Assembly: GCA_910579525.1 (NCBI GenBank) | Contig: CAJTUK010000002.1 | Coordinates: forward strand, 186,001-250,000 | Source: an uncultured Christensenella sp. | Lineage (GTDB): Bacteria > Bacillota > Clostridia > Christensenellales > Borkfalkiaceae | Length of the DNA: 64,000 bases | Direction of reading: 5' to 3' | In this document: piece after piece, positions 23,488-30,925 of the stretch | Layout: each line of letters begins with the position of its first letter | Numbering within the stretch: the first letter of the stretch is position 1 | The notes under the pieces: model-generated | Databases searched by the model: none | Told to the model about the DNA's origin: nothing | What the model saw: the letters and a program-made list of their open reading frames with translations, nothing else | Program-made: the position numbers and the translations under genes

Positions 23488-23879
23488 CGCCGCTCCTTGC
23501 TTGCCGCTTCCGCCATAGCGTATAAATCGGCGTAATAATCGCCCGCGTCGGGGTCGGGATAGGTCGGGGCGGGCTTTTGTTCGGGCGGGGCGGAAGTGGG
23601 GGACTCCGTGCGGCGCGGTCGCCGCGCTTCGTCCGCGTGCGTACACGTTGCAAAATGCGATATGTAACCTTCGCCGTCGATAATAGGTGTAAGCCCGCCG
23701 CCGTTCGGGTTGACGACCGTTGCTTTTATAACCTTGCCGTCCGATAAAACGATAACGTCCTTGCCCTTGTAATTTTCTTGATACTTGACCGCGTCCGCGT
23801 CGCACGGCATAGCGCGACCGTTTTGTGTTTTGAGCCATACGATAGGCGCACCGCAAAATTTACACTTTTTAATTTCCAT
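23478..23879 (-). CDS. Zinc-ribbon-type hypothetical protein, 133 aa
   Basis: Starts at ATG 23879 (MEIKKCKFCGAPIVWLKTQNGRAMPCDADAV is the family-like opening). The CKFC pair and later CD and CTH residues form a likely zinc-ribbon; relatives are common small phage proteins with the same CxxCGAPIxW...GKxxPxD pattern. The C-terminal part is Pro/Arg-rich and probably disordered. It overlaps the interrupted methylase by 10 nt. Confidence 0.7.
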   Translation of the reverse strand: MEIKKCKFCGAPIVWLKTQNGRAMPCDADAVKYQENYKGKDVIVLSDGKVIKATVVNPNGGGLTPIIDGEGYISHFATCTHADEARRPRRTESPTSAPPEQKPAPTYPDPDAGDYYADLYAMAEAASKERRKW

Positions 23880-24504
23880 AACGCTCCTCCCGTATCGACT
23901 TGATGTCCGAATTAAAGAAAACGATGTTGCGAATAGGCGTTACAAGGCAATAGCGAATTATCGGCGCATTATTGTCGGTTATTATTGTTTGCTTATGCAA
24001 AAAACCCGCCGCCACCGAGCCGTCATTAAACTTGATAAATACCGACTTGCCGCAAAGTTCGTTTAATTGCTTGCTTTCCTGCGATGTATGCGCCGCTTCC
24101 GTCGGTCGTATGGTTTTAACGTGCGTCTTTTTGAAGTGCAATTCGCCGTTGATACGGTCGAGCCAATATCCGCATATCGTCGTATTATCGCCGTCGGGGT
24201 TTTGGTACTTTATTGCGGGTGTTTCTTTATGTAAAATGCCGACTTCGATGTCGCCGTCGGTGTATTCGATTTCAACCACCTTGCCGACGAGTGCGTTTAA
24301 TTTTGCGCTTTCCGCACGTTGCAACGGCGTTGATGTGAGCGCGACCGCCGCTGCCCGTATCTGCGCTTTTTTCGCGTCAAGCAAGCGGCGGGGGACGACA
24401 ATGTTTATATTGCAATCGTCGCAACATTCGCCGCGCGTTTCGACGGGCGCGGGGTTGTTTCCGTAACCTTCAAAAAGTTGACCGCATATACAACAATGCT
24501 TCAT
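23869..24504 (-). CDS. Hypothetical protein with N-terminal CxxC zinc site, 211 aa
   Basis: Starts at ATG 24504 (MKHCCICGQLFEGYGNNPAPV) behind GGAGG. The N-terminus has CCICG and CCDDCN about 24 residues apart, resembling the phage-protein opening CxxCGxxF.GYGNNPxPV...CCxxCN. Two later strand-rich repeats (VGKVVEIEYTDGDIEVGILHK and GKSVFIKFNDGSVAAGFLHK) look like a duplicated Sm/Tudor-like beta module. Function unknown. Confidence 0.7.
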   Translation of the reverse strand: MKHCCICGQLFEGYGNNPAPVETRGECCDDCNINIVVPRRLLDAKKAQIRAAAVALTSTPLQRAESAKLNALVGKVVEIEYTDGDIEVGILHKETPAIKYQNPDGDNTTICGYWLDRINGELHFKKTHVKTIRPTEAAHTSQESKQLNELCGKSVFIKFNDGSVAAGFLHKQTIITDNNAPIIRYCLVTPIRNIVFFNSDIKSIREERYGN

Positions 24505-24947
24505 TTTGCCGCCTCCGTCCATTTCGCAATAAAGTTTTGTAAGCGTTTGCGTTGCCCGCGATTGTACGGGCTTTCGTCAAAGTCTTGCATAATATCAAGC
24601 ACATTCGCCGCCGAGTCTAAAAGTTCGCGGGTTGTAAATGATTTGATGTCGCGGCGTTCGCTTCGGGCAATTTCGGTTATGCTGTTTTTTAGTTCGTCGA
24701 TTTTAAGCGCGTGCGCCAATGCGGGCGACGGCGGCGCAACAGTTATGCCGTTGTCGGTTGTTTTGATGTAAATTTTTACAACGCGGTTAATTACACTAAA
24801 AGCAATCGACCGTATGTATTCGGGGTTTTCCGCAATCGCCGTTATGTACGCGCCGATTGCTTGCGGGTGCGTGATTTGCTCGCCGTTAATAACGACCTTT
24901 GCGGGTGTGCCAAACGCTAATAACGGGTTTTTGGTTTGATTGTTCAT
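24501..24947 (-). CDS. Hypothetical phage protein, 148 aa
   Basis: Starts at ATG 24947 (MNNQTKNPLLAFG); the ribosome site and first codons are identical to those of the gene at 21551-21949. Alpha-beta N-terminal half and a C-terminal helical region (YNRGQRKRLQNFIAKWTEAAK). Its stop overlaps the next ATG by 4 nt. Not recognised. Confidence 0.65.
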   Translation of the reverse strand: MNNQTKNPLLAFGTPAKVVINGEQITHPQAIGAYITAIAENPEYIRSIAFSVINRVVKIYIKTTDNGITVAPPSPALAHALKIDELKNSITEIARSERRDIKSFTTRELLDSAANVLDIMQDFDESPYNRGQRKRLQNFIAKWTEAAK

Positions 24948-24959
24948 TTTGTGCCTCCT
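24932..24959 (-). repeat. 28-bp repeated translation-initiation module, copy 2
   Basis: Identical to 21934-21961, covering ribosome site, ATG and first codons. Confidence 0.85.
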
Positions 24960-24963
24960 GTGA

Positions 24964-25599
24964 TTATTCAATATCGACGTATGCCGCGCGTATGCGCTCC
25001 CAATCGGGGTCGATTACAAGTCCCCAATTTCGCAACGCTTCGGCGGGCGGTTGTTCGTTGTATGTAACTTCGCCGATGTAACGCTCATCGCGTCCGTATG
25101 TATCGTAAGATACAAACCCGTCGGGAATAATGCCGCGCGACGGCGGGCGGTGCGTGCAAAAGTAACGGTATTTGCCTTTCGCTGTCGTAACCTTTTTCAA
25201 AATATCGTGATACGACCCCGCGCGGAGCGTTTTTCCTGCAATATTTTTTGTGTAAGTTTCGGACGCAAAGAAGTACCAAGTAACGCGATAGACGGGGTCG
25301 TTGTATTCGTCGGTGTCCCAAAACGCGCGGGCGCGTGCTTCGTTCGTGTATTTGACGTTGTCGTACACTTTGTTGCCGATACCGCCGCCGTCGTATGTGC
25401 TTTCGTATTCGTACTCTTCCGAGTCGATACCTTGCTTTATTTGTTCGGCAATCGCTGTTATTTCGTCGGGTGCGCCGCCCCAACCGCCGAACGCGGCGGC
25501 ATATTCCGCAAGTAAGCGGTTAGCCGCCCGCGTCAACGTGCTTTGCGGTATTCCGTTAATCTTTATCGGGTACGCCTTGTCAAACGATTTTTCAATCAT
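24964..25599 (-). CDS. Hypothetical phage early protein, 211 aa
   Basis: Starts at ATG 25599 (MIEKSFDKAYPIKING). Alpha-beta protein rich in Tyr and Asp, with DEYEYESTYDGGGIGNK-like acidic loop and a C-terminal PPAEALRNWGLVIDPDWERI segment. No motif that I can assign to a family. Its start lies inside the end of the following upstream gene (4-nt overlap), so it belongs to the same operon. Confidence 0.65.
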   Translation of the reverse strand: MIEKSFDKAYPIKINGIPQSTLTRAANRLLAEYAAAFGGWGGAPDEITAIAEQIKQGIDSEEYEYESTYDGGGIGNKVYDNVKYTNEARARAFWDTDEYNDPVYRVTWYFFASETYTKNIAGKTLRAGSYHDILKKVTTAKGKYRYFCTHRPPSRGIIPDGFVSYDTYGRDERYIGEVTYNEQPPAEALRNWGLVIDPDWERIRAAYVDIE

Positions 25600-25874
25600 A
25601 CCGCCGCCTCCGCGCACTCAATAAGGCAAAAATCGTCGGGGCATTTGCCTTCATTTACCGCACGGACGCAACCTTTATCGTATGCCGCACCGTTGTCGTC
25701 GCGGTTGTAACGATACCATTTGTCGTAATAACCCGCCTTGCGGTCGCGGTATCCTGCCGCTTCGTCCTTTTTCGCGGTTGCGGCTTTCAATGCTTCGTAT
25801 TGCTTTGCCGTTATGCTTTCGCCGTTCGGTAATAAGTAGTGCGGCTCGCCGCCGATGTAATAAGTGATTACCAT
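25596..25874 (-). CDS. Hypothetical phage early protein, 92 aa
   Basis: Starts at ATG 25874 (MVITYYIGGEPHYLLPNG) behind AAGGAG. N-terminal beta-hairpin, then a charged helix with KYEALKAATAKKDEAAG-like sequence and three Cys near the C-terminus (CVRAVNEGKC, FCLIEC). Unknown function; second gene of the early operon. Confidence 0.6.
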   Translation of the reverse strand: MVITYYIGGEPHYLLPNGESITAKQYEALKAATAKKDEAAGYRDRKAGYYDKWYRYNRDDNGAAYDKGCVRAVNEGKCPDDFCLIECAEAAV

Positions 25875-25887
25875 AATTTTTGACTCC

Positions 25888-26064
25888 TTAATTTTCGGTA
25901 TTTTTCTTTGCGTATTCGCTACAAGCAACGCGAATAATGCTACTTAAAGACAAGTCCCTTTCGGCGGCGATACGCAATAGCGCGTCGCGCGTGTCCTCGC
26001 TTATAAATGCGGTTATCGGCACGCGGGGCGGGGCGTTCTTTTTGGTCGTGGTTGCTTCGTTCAT
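25888..26064 (-). CDS. Ribbon-helix-helix protein, 58 aa
   Basis: A 58-residue protein starting at ATG 26064 behind AGGAGG. PRVPITAFISEDTRDALLRIAAERDLSLS then SIIRVACSEYA is the strand-helix-helix pattern of Arc/CopG-type repressors. It is the first gene of the minus-strand phage operon, so it may autoregulate that operon. A terminator-like hairpin lies just upstream of its ribosome site. Confidence 0.75.
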   Translation of the reverse strand: MNEATTTKKNAPPRVPITAFISEDTRDALLRIAAERDLSLSSIIRVACSEYAKKNTEN

Positions 26065-26080
26065 AGGTTTACCTCCTTAA

Positions 26081-26117
26081 AAATAAAAAATAGGCTTGTT
26101 TTTTTAACAAACCTATT
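26081..26117 (-). terminator. Hairpin with T-tract ahead of first phage gene
   Basis: Minus strand: AATAGGTTTGTT (26117-26106) pairs with AACAAGCCTATT (26100-26089) around an A-rich loop, followed by a T-rich tail. It lies 20 nt upstream of the ribosome site of the 58-residue gene. It may stop transcription entering from the right or act as an attenuator of the phage operon. Confidence 0.6.
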
Positions 26118-26147
26118 GTAAATCAGCACAAAAATTAAAAAATAGTA

Positions 26148-26176
26148 TTGACATTTAATGATAATTCTTATATAAT
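26148..26176 (+). promoter_or_regulatory. Consensus promoter of the lipoprotein/ABC operon
   Basis: TTGACA (26148-26153), 17-bp spacer, TATAAT (26171-26176), 34 nt before ATG 26210. Confidence 0.9.
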
Positions 26177-26209
26177 ATTGAATAGATAAATTATTTTTTG
26201 GAGGATGAT

Positions 26210-26578
26210 ATGTTGAAAATTAAAAAATTTGTTATCTCTTTTTGCGCAATGCTGACGTTGTTAGCTTTATGTGTATCTTTTGCTGCTTGTTCAACTGTGG
26301 TAAAATATAAATCTCCCAAGAATAGTAAATGTGTATTAGCTGTAGGTGATACTACGGTTGATGTTGAGTACATCCTTAAAGAGGGTGGCAAGACGAACGA
26401 TCCTCTCGATGTTAAAAAAACATATGGCAAAACTACATTTAAGTATTCAAAAAGTAATGGTTACTTCTTTGTTATAGTGAGTGATGATGGAGAAGGACAC
26501 ATTAAGCCCATATCGGGAACGATTAACGATAAGGAAACACAAATAAAACTTTATGGTTGGGAATATAACAAACAATAG
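26210..26578 (+). CDS. Small lipoprotein, 122 aa
   Basis: Starts at ATG 26210 behind TTGGAGG. Lipoprotein signal peptide with basic start (MLKIKKF), hydrophobic core and lipobox SFAAC (Cys about residue 27). The mature part is about 95 residues, strand-rich, with a KYKSPKNSKCVLAVGDTTVDVEYIL segment. First gene of a five-gene AT-rich operon with ABC transporter genes. I do not recognise the family; a surface role linked to the transporter (immunity or substrate capture) is inferred from context only. Confidence 0.7.
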   Translation: MLKIKKFVISFCAMLTLLALCVSFAACSTVVKYKSPKNSKCVLAVGDTTVDVEYILKEGGKTNDPLDVKKTYGKTTFKYSKSNGYFFVIVSDDGEGHIKPISGTINDKETQIKLYGWEYNKQ

Positions 26579-26975
26579 AACTGAACGATTAATTATAGTA
26601 TTAATTCTAGGCTTAATTATTGGCTTGACACTTTTTCTTTTTGGTTGCGATAGAAAAGAAGATGAAACCGTTAAGTGTGGTCAATATTATCTTATGGATT
26701 CGACATCTGCTTATATTGAAATAAAGGAAGATGGAAAAATATCTTTCCATGATGTTGATCTAACTGAATATATTGAGGGTCTAAATAGTTTTTTTGATGA
26801 AAATATTGATGTCGATGAAGTTACCGATTATTTAGCTCAAGATAATGATTATCATTATAATAGTGAAGATAAGTTTTTATTTTTAACTATAGCAGAATAC
26901 TATGCTGTAGCACTTCAATATGATGGTGCAAACACACTTGTATTTGAAGGCAGTAAATTCATTTTAAGTGAATAA
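26553..26975 (+). CDS. Small lipoprotein, 140 aa
   Basis: Overlaps the previous gene by 26 nt; ATG 26553. N-terminal hydrophobic helix ends in a lipobox-like FLFGC (Cys about residue 31). The rest is acidic (EDGKISFHDVDLTEYI) and would be outside the membrane. Together with the preceding lipoprotein it suggests paired surface proteins feeding the downstream ABC system. No known family recognised. Confidence 0.65.
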   Translation: MVGNITNNRTERLIIVLILGLIIGLTLFLFGCDRKEDETVKCGQYYLMDSTSAYIEIKEDGKISFHDVDLTEYIEGLNSFFDENIDVDEVTDYLAQDNDYHYNSEDKFLFLTIAEYYAVALQYDGANTLVFEGSKFILSE

Positions 26976-26983
26976 TATGTATT

Positions 26984-27011
26984 AAAGTCGAGTAAATTTT
27001 TGCTCGACTTT
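26984..27011 (+). terminator. Intercistronic hairpin, weak terminator or attenuator
   Basis: AAAGTCGAG (26984-26992) pairs with CTCGACTTT (27003-27011). The following sequence (TGAAATTTATTTT) is only moderately T-rich. It may reduce transcription of the ABC genes relative to the lipoproteins. Confidence 0.5.
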
Positions 27012-27024
27012 TGAAATTTATTTT

Positions 27025-27690
27025 ATGATAAGAATTAAAAAGATAAAAAAATTGTATAAAAATTTCTGTGCATTAGACATTGACGAATTAAATATTGAAG
27101 ATGGTGAATTTATTGCATTTACTGGTGAAAGTGGTAGTGGTAAATCTACACTTTTAAATATTATTGGGCAAATTGATAATGCATCAGAAGGCGATATTAT
27201 AATCGACGGGGAAGAAATTTCTTATCTAACTGAAATTGAGCGGGCGGAACTGCGCAATAAAACTTTTGGTTTTGTCTTTCAGTCATTTTATCTTGAACCG
27301 ACATATTCGGTTTTTTACAATATAGAAATCCCACTCATTTTGTCTAATATGAAAAGAAAACAGCGAAAAGCAAGAGTTTTAGAGGTGCTTTCAGTTGTTG
27401 GTATGGAAACTAAGGCTAAGAGTAAGGCGGTAAATCTTAGTGGTGGAGAAATGCAACGAGTTGCAATTGCAAGAGCTATTGCAAATAATCCTCCGATTAT
27501 TATTGCAGATGAGCCTTGTGGTAACCTTGACACAAAAAATGGTGATGTAGTTATGCGGCTTTTAAGGGATTTACATGAGCAAGGGAAAACTATTCTGATG
27601 GTAACTCATAGTTATGAACATTCAAAATGGGCAGACAGGGTAATAAAATTATGCGATGGTAAGATAGTTTCCGATGAAAAGAATAATTAA
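27025..27690 (+). CDS. ABC transporter ATP-binding protein (MacB/LolD type)
   Basis: A 221-residue ATPase. Walker A GESGSGKST (residues 34-42), Q-loop FVFQSFYLEP (about 88-97), signature LSGGE (about 137-141), Walker B IIIADEP (about 157-163) and switch His in VTHSYEH. Closest in style to LolD/MacB/SalX ATPases, which power extrusion of peptides or lipoproteins or sense antimicrobial peptides. No clear ribosome site precedes ATG 27025, and the intercistronic hairpin stands there. Its end overlaps the first permease by 17 nt. Confidence 0.9.
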   Translation: MIRIKKIKKLYKNFCALDIDELNIEDGEFIAFTGESGSGKSTLLNIIGQIDNASEGDIIIDGEEISYLTEIERAELRNKTFGFVFQSFYLEPTYSVFYNIEIPLILSNMKRKQRKARVLEVLSVVGMETKAKSKAVNLSGGEMQRVAIARAIANNPPIIIADEPCGNLDTKNGDVVMRLLRDLHEQGKTILMVTHSYEHSKWADRVIKLCDGKIVSDEKNN

Positions 27691-28837
27691 ACTATTTTTA
27701 AAAGAAATAAAACATATATATATTCATTCATTGATTTTTATTTTAATATCTACGATAATGTTTACACTTTCAATAAGTCTATTTTGTTTTTCGTTGGATA
27801 TTGTTAAGGATTATAAAAATTATCTTGATGAGAGTTTTGAATATTTAAGCATCACATTGAGGGTTAACGATTTAGAGCAATATGACTCCTTTGTTAATAT
27901 AGGTGACTATCTCGAAGTAGATTATGGTGGTTTAACTTACTATCCTACAATGAAGTTTGGGGATAAAGAAAATTCAAATACAATGGGGACATCGTTTATC
28001 TTTGATGATGAGTTACATGCCAATTTTAGAAAATGTAAGTTTATTGGTGCGCAGTGGTCTAAAAAAGATAATTTCAAAGAAGATAGCTATTATAACATTT
28101 TTCTAAGTAGCGAATTAGCTGAGAACTTAAATATAGCAATAGGCGGAAAACTTATTTTTAAATATTGGGCAGATAATGAATTAAGAGAGAATCAATTTAA
28201 TGTAAAGGGTATATATAGCAAAGAAGATGGAGTTGTTAACGATTTTATAATTCCATTTGCTTTTATTTACGATGTGTATTCGAAACTTAATGATAAGGAT
28301 TCAGCAAAGGTTAGTTTCTATGTGGGAATGGATAGACCATCAGATATTTTAAATGTTCTGCCAAAATTGCAGAGGTTGGGGATTGATTTTTATGCAGCTT
28401 ATCCGTCAGTTGATGAAGTTAATTTGATGAATTTAACTCGTACAATTCTTTATGTACTTTCAAGTATTGTATTTATATTAGCGCTCTTAATCCTAAACAA
28501 TATTTTATCAATTACTGTAAAGAAAAGACAACAATATATGGCAAGACTCAAACTTTTGGGTGCGTCAACCGGAACAGTTGCTAATCTATATTATGTACTG
28601 CTTGTTGTTTCATTTTTAATAGCGTTTGTGCTGTCGATAATTTTAAGTATCCTATCTTGTAATTATTTTACTTATATAGCAAATATAATTTTAGATTTTA
28701 AGACAACTATTTCAATCCATTGGAGTGCTGTAGGTATTTTATTAGTTTTTGGCATCATTTTAATAGCAATACGATATTTATTTTTCTATAAAAAAGTTAA
28801 AAATATAACACCGCTAGCATTTATCAAGGCAGAGTGA
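27674..28837 (+). CDS. FtsX/MacB-like permease 1
   Basis: A 387-residue membrane protein: one TM helix near residues 13-35, an extracellular domain of about 200 residues, then three TM helices (about 255-280, 305-335, 350-372). This is the FtsX/MacB permease topology. The cytoplasmic KKRQQYMARLKLLGAST segment before TM3 is the usual coupling helix contacting the ATPase. It overlaps the ATPase gene by 17 nt and permease 2 by 4 nt, so the two permeases probably form a heterodimer. Confidence 0.85.
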   Translation: MKRIIKLFLKEIKHIYIHSLIFILISTIMFTLSISLFCFSLDIVKDYKNYLDESFEYLSITLRVNDLEQYDSFVNIGDYLEVDYGGLTYYPTMKFGDKENSNTMGTSFIFDDELHANFRKCKFIGAQWSKKDNFKEDSYYNIFLSSELAENLNIAIGGKLIFKYWADNELRENQFNVKGIYSKEDGVVNDFIIPFAFIYDVYSKLNDKDSAKVSFYVGMDRPSDILNVLPKLQRLGIDFYAAYPSVDEVNLMNLTRTILYVLSSIVFILALLILNNILSITVKKRQQYMARLKLLGASTGTVANLYYVLLVVSFLIAFVLSIILSILSCNYFTYIANIILDFKTTISIHWSAVGILLVFGIILIAIRYLFFYKKVKNITPLAFIKAE

Positions 28838-30069
28838 TGAAATTTAAAAGTCTTATCTATTTATCATTTAATAATATTCTTCACAAAAAAATGGCTTATG
28901 CTAAAGTTATTATTGGCTTTTTTTTGGCATTCCTTGTAAATTTTTTAGTGCTTTTTTACTCAAACAGTCTCACTAACGGATATGAAGATTATGAGAATAG
29001 CAGTGCGGATCTAAAAATGATAAGTGTTTTTGGGAACTTAACAGATGAGAATATGAGCGACATAAAATCATTTAGTCAGGTCGGTGGAGTAACCTATGGA
29101 ACAAGTATTTATTTTGATTTTGAACAGAAATTAAAAATAAATTTTGGAGATAATGAATATGAATTGGATGACAACAACATAATTTATAGTTTGTTTTATC
29201 TTAATAAGAGTAGCGATAGCGGTATTCCATTAAACTACGATATCGTTTTGAAACAAACAACAAATCAATCTGCTATCCTTGCGGGAACAGATATGAAAAA
29301 CGATAACGATATATTAGTGAGTGAAATCGTATTACAATACCTAGGAATTACAAATTTACAAGCCGCATTAGGCAAAGAAATTCAAATAGAAAACGGTGTA
29401 TTAAAATTTGAAGGAACAATTTGCGGTATTTTAAATCGTCAACTGATTGAAGATCAAAACTTTTTAGAGTGTTTTGTAGCTTATAAATCGGAAGATTGTA
29501 ATATATCGGATGATTATTGCTATATCAGTTTAACAACATTTAAAAATAGCAATAAACTGGTTTCTTTCATAGAAAGTATATTAACTGATGATAGCGACTA
29601 TTTTTGGTTTGGAACTAATATTGAAGAAATTATGGCGATTATTGAGTCGCAAAAAGAATTATGTAACAGCTTTTTAAGTTTTTTGAGTTTAATCATCGTG
29701 CTTGTAATTTGCATTTATATCAGTAGTAACCAATTCTATCTTCTTCAAAAAAATAGTTTATTCTATGGAATACTTAAAGCGCATGGTGTAAATAATAAAG
29801 GTGTTTTTTGGGTATTCTTTTTAGAGTTATTTCTAATGTGTATACTTGCTGAACTGTTCGCAATATTATTAAGTATAGGAATATTTAGTGCGATTAAATC
29901 AATTATAAGTGAAGTTTTCTTTATAGATCTTGGTTTACCGCTAAATGTCGTGGCTTGGAGTGTACCTGTATTTCTTGCTTTGGGATTATTTTTATCTTTA
30001 AGTATTACATTTTTTGTTTATTATAAGATTCTAAGAAAATCACCTATATATTTATTAAAATGTAAATAG
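28834..30069 (+). CDS. FtsX/MacB-like permease 2
   Basis: A 411-residue membrane protein with the same topology: TM about 18-42, a large extracellular domain, then TMs about 280-300, 330-358 and 372-400, and a KNSLFYGILKAHGVN coupling segment. Start is one of two adjacent ATG codons at 28834/28837, overlapping permease 1. It likely pairs with permease 1 and the ATPase as a mechanotransmission or peptide-export system. The operon ends at a perfect terminator just after this gene. Confidence 0.85.
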   Translation: MMKFKSLIYLSFNNILHKKMAYAKVIIGFFLAFLVNFLVLFYSNSLTNGYEDYENSSADLKMISVFGNLTDENMSDIKSFSQVGGVTYGTSIYFDFEQKLKINFGDNEYELDDNNIIYSLFYLNKSSDSGIPLNYDIVLKQTTNQSAILAGTDMKNDNDILVSEIVLQYLGITNLQAALGKEIQIENGVLKFEGTICGILNRQLIEDQNFLECFVAYKSEDCNISDDYCYISLTTFKNSNKLVSFIESILTDDSDYFWFGTNIEEIMAIIESQKELCNSFLSFLSLIIVLVICIYISSNQFYLLQKNSLFYGILKAHGVNNKGVFWVFFLELFLMCILAELFAILLSIGIFSAIKSIISEVFFIDLGLPLNVVAWSVPVFLALGLFLSLSITFFVYYKILRKSPIYLLKCK

Positions 30070-30070
30070 A

Positions 30071-30107
30071 AATTAAAGTAGGCTAAATGCCTACTTTAAT
30101 TTTTTAT
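30071..30107 (+). terminator. Intrinsic terminator of the ABC operon
   Basis: AATTAAAGTAGGC (30071-30083) pairs perfectly over 13 bp with GCCTACTTTAATT (30089-30101), loop of 5 nt, followed by TTTTATT. Confidence 0.9.
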
Positions 30108-30193
30108 TATAATATATAAATCTTGACAAATAATGGCACATTAAAAAAATACTTTAAAAAAATTTTTATTTAAAGAAATCGCCGAAAATCCCC

Positions 30194-30222
30194 TTGACAT
30201 ATAAAACATATAGAATTATAAT
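30194..30222 (+). promoter_or_regulatory. Consensus promoter of the conjugative operon leader
   Basis: TTGACA (30194-30199), 17-bp spacer, TATAAT (30217-30222). It starts a leader of about 540 nt that includes a 59-codon ORF and two terminators before the first large gene. Confidence 0.9.
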
Positions 30223-30395
30223 AAGCAAGCAAATAAACAAATGTTTGTTTTTGCGAGTTTAATCGTTCTGCCCCGTTCGATTGAAATTTAACGAAAGATG
30301 AGCTTAACGAGCTTTGGAACTGGATACCCCCAAACCGTTCATACAGCTGTTAAATATCAAGCAACAATCTTTTATATTGGGGAAGGAGGTGTTAT

Positions 30396-30575
30396 ATGGA
30401 TTTTAGTAGTACAAGCCCTGTGCGGTTATTTTGTGCTAATTGTGGCGCAAAGATAATTGGTTATAAAAGTAGTGATGGAGCATTAAGAATAGATTGTCCA
30501 AGATGTTTTATCAAGATTTTTAGCAAACAAAAGACTCCAAGAGAGATAGATATTAAATTAAAATTAGCTAATTAA
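30396..30575 (+). CDS. Small zinc-ribbon leader protein, 59 aa
   Basis: Starts at ATG 30396 behind a perfect GGAAGGAGG. CANC (residues 13-16) and CPRC (34-37) form a zinc-ribbon-like pair, with basic C-terminal tail. Size and layout resemble Com-like or Cys-rich KTR proteins found at the start of Firmicutes conjugative elements. It lies in the leader ahead of two tandem terminators, so a role in controlling readthrough is plausible but not proven. Confidence 0.75.
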   Translation: MDFSSTSPVRLFCANCGAKIIGYKSSDGALRIDCPRCFIKIFSKQKTPREIDIKLKLAN

Positions 30576-30589
30576 AATTGAATAATTTC

Positions 30590-30765
30590 GTGTATGTACA
30601 CCGATTCATAGGTCGTTATTGAAATAGTGTAACAGGTAAATCCAATGACAAGAGCTTACATAAGTGTTTGTAAAGCACAAGAATGTGCAAGAGCGGAAAC
30701 AAGAGTTCCGGCAAGCAGATAGAATCCTTTAAGGGTTTAATCTGTTTGCCGGATTTTTTTATTTT
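30590..30765 (+). ncRNA. Structured leader RNA with repeated CAAGA elements
   Basis: Downstream of the zinc-ribbon ORF, about 110 nt contain successive short hairpins: GCTTACA/TGTAAAGC, GCACA/TGTGC and CGGAA/TTCCG, separated by ACAAGAG, CACAAGAA, GCAAGAG and ACAAGAG elements, before a strong terminator. Regular spacing of hairpins and unpaired CAAGA suggests a protein-binding or riboswitch-like leader. I do not recognise it as a named family. Confidence 0.5.
30708..30765 (+). terminator. Leader terminator 1
   Basis: CCGGCAAGCAGAT (30708-30720) pairs with ATCTGTTTGCCGG (30740-30752) over 13 positions with one G-U wobble, followed by ATTTTTTTATTTT. Confidence 0.85.
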
Positions 30766-30782
30766 AATCCCGATGTGCTAAC

Positions 30783-30826
30783 CCCGATTGCAAGGATTTT
30801 ATCGTCCAAGCAGTCGGGCTTTTTTG
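30783..30826 (+). terminator. Leader terminator 2
   Basis: CCCGATTGC (30783-30791) pairs with GCAGTCGGG (30810-30818), followed by CTTTTTTG. It directly follows terminator 1, so conjugative genes are guarded by two stop signals. Confidence 0.75.
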
Positions 30827-30925
30827 TATTTTTGAAAATTAGGTGAAATTTTGAGATTTTCCGATAGAAATTGCCCGCTGAAACGATTATAGGGCAACTC
30901 AAAAAAAATTCGGAGGATTTCAAAA

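Larger units (their letters stand above)
1..26064 (-). mobile_element. Siphovirus-type prophage or phage genome (partial)
   Basis: Continuous minus-strand block with the gene order of an HK97-like siphovirus: early genes, replication, terminase, portal, protease, capsid, connectors, tail chaperone, tape measure, Dit, hub, fibre. Base composition is GC-rich with many GCG/CGC codons, unlike the AT-rich operon that begins at 26.15 kb. Lysis, repressor and integrase genes are not in the window, so integration and activity are not shown. The left end runs off the window; the right limit is set at the start of the last minus-strand gene. Confidence 0.85.

Noticed and set aside
30260..30395. Hammerhead-like ribozyme around GATGAG and CGAAAG
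   Set aside because: The conserved core order CUGAUGA...GAAA is not present and stems do not form.
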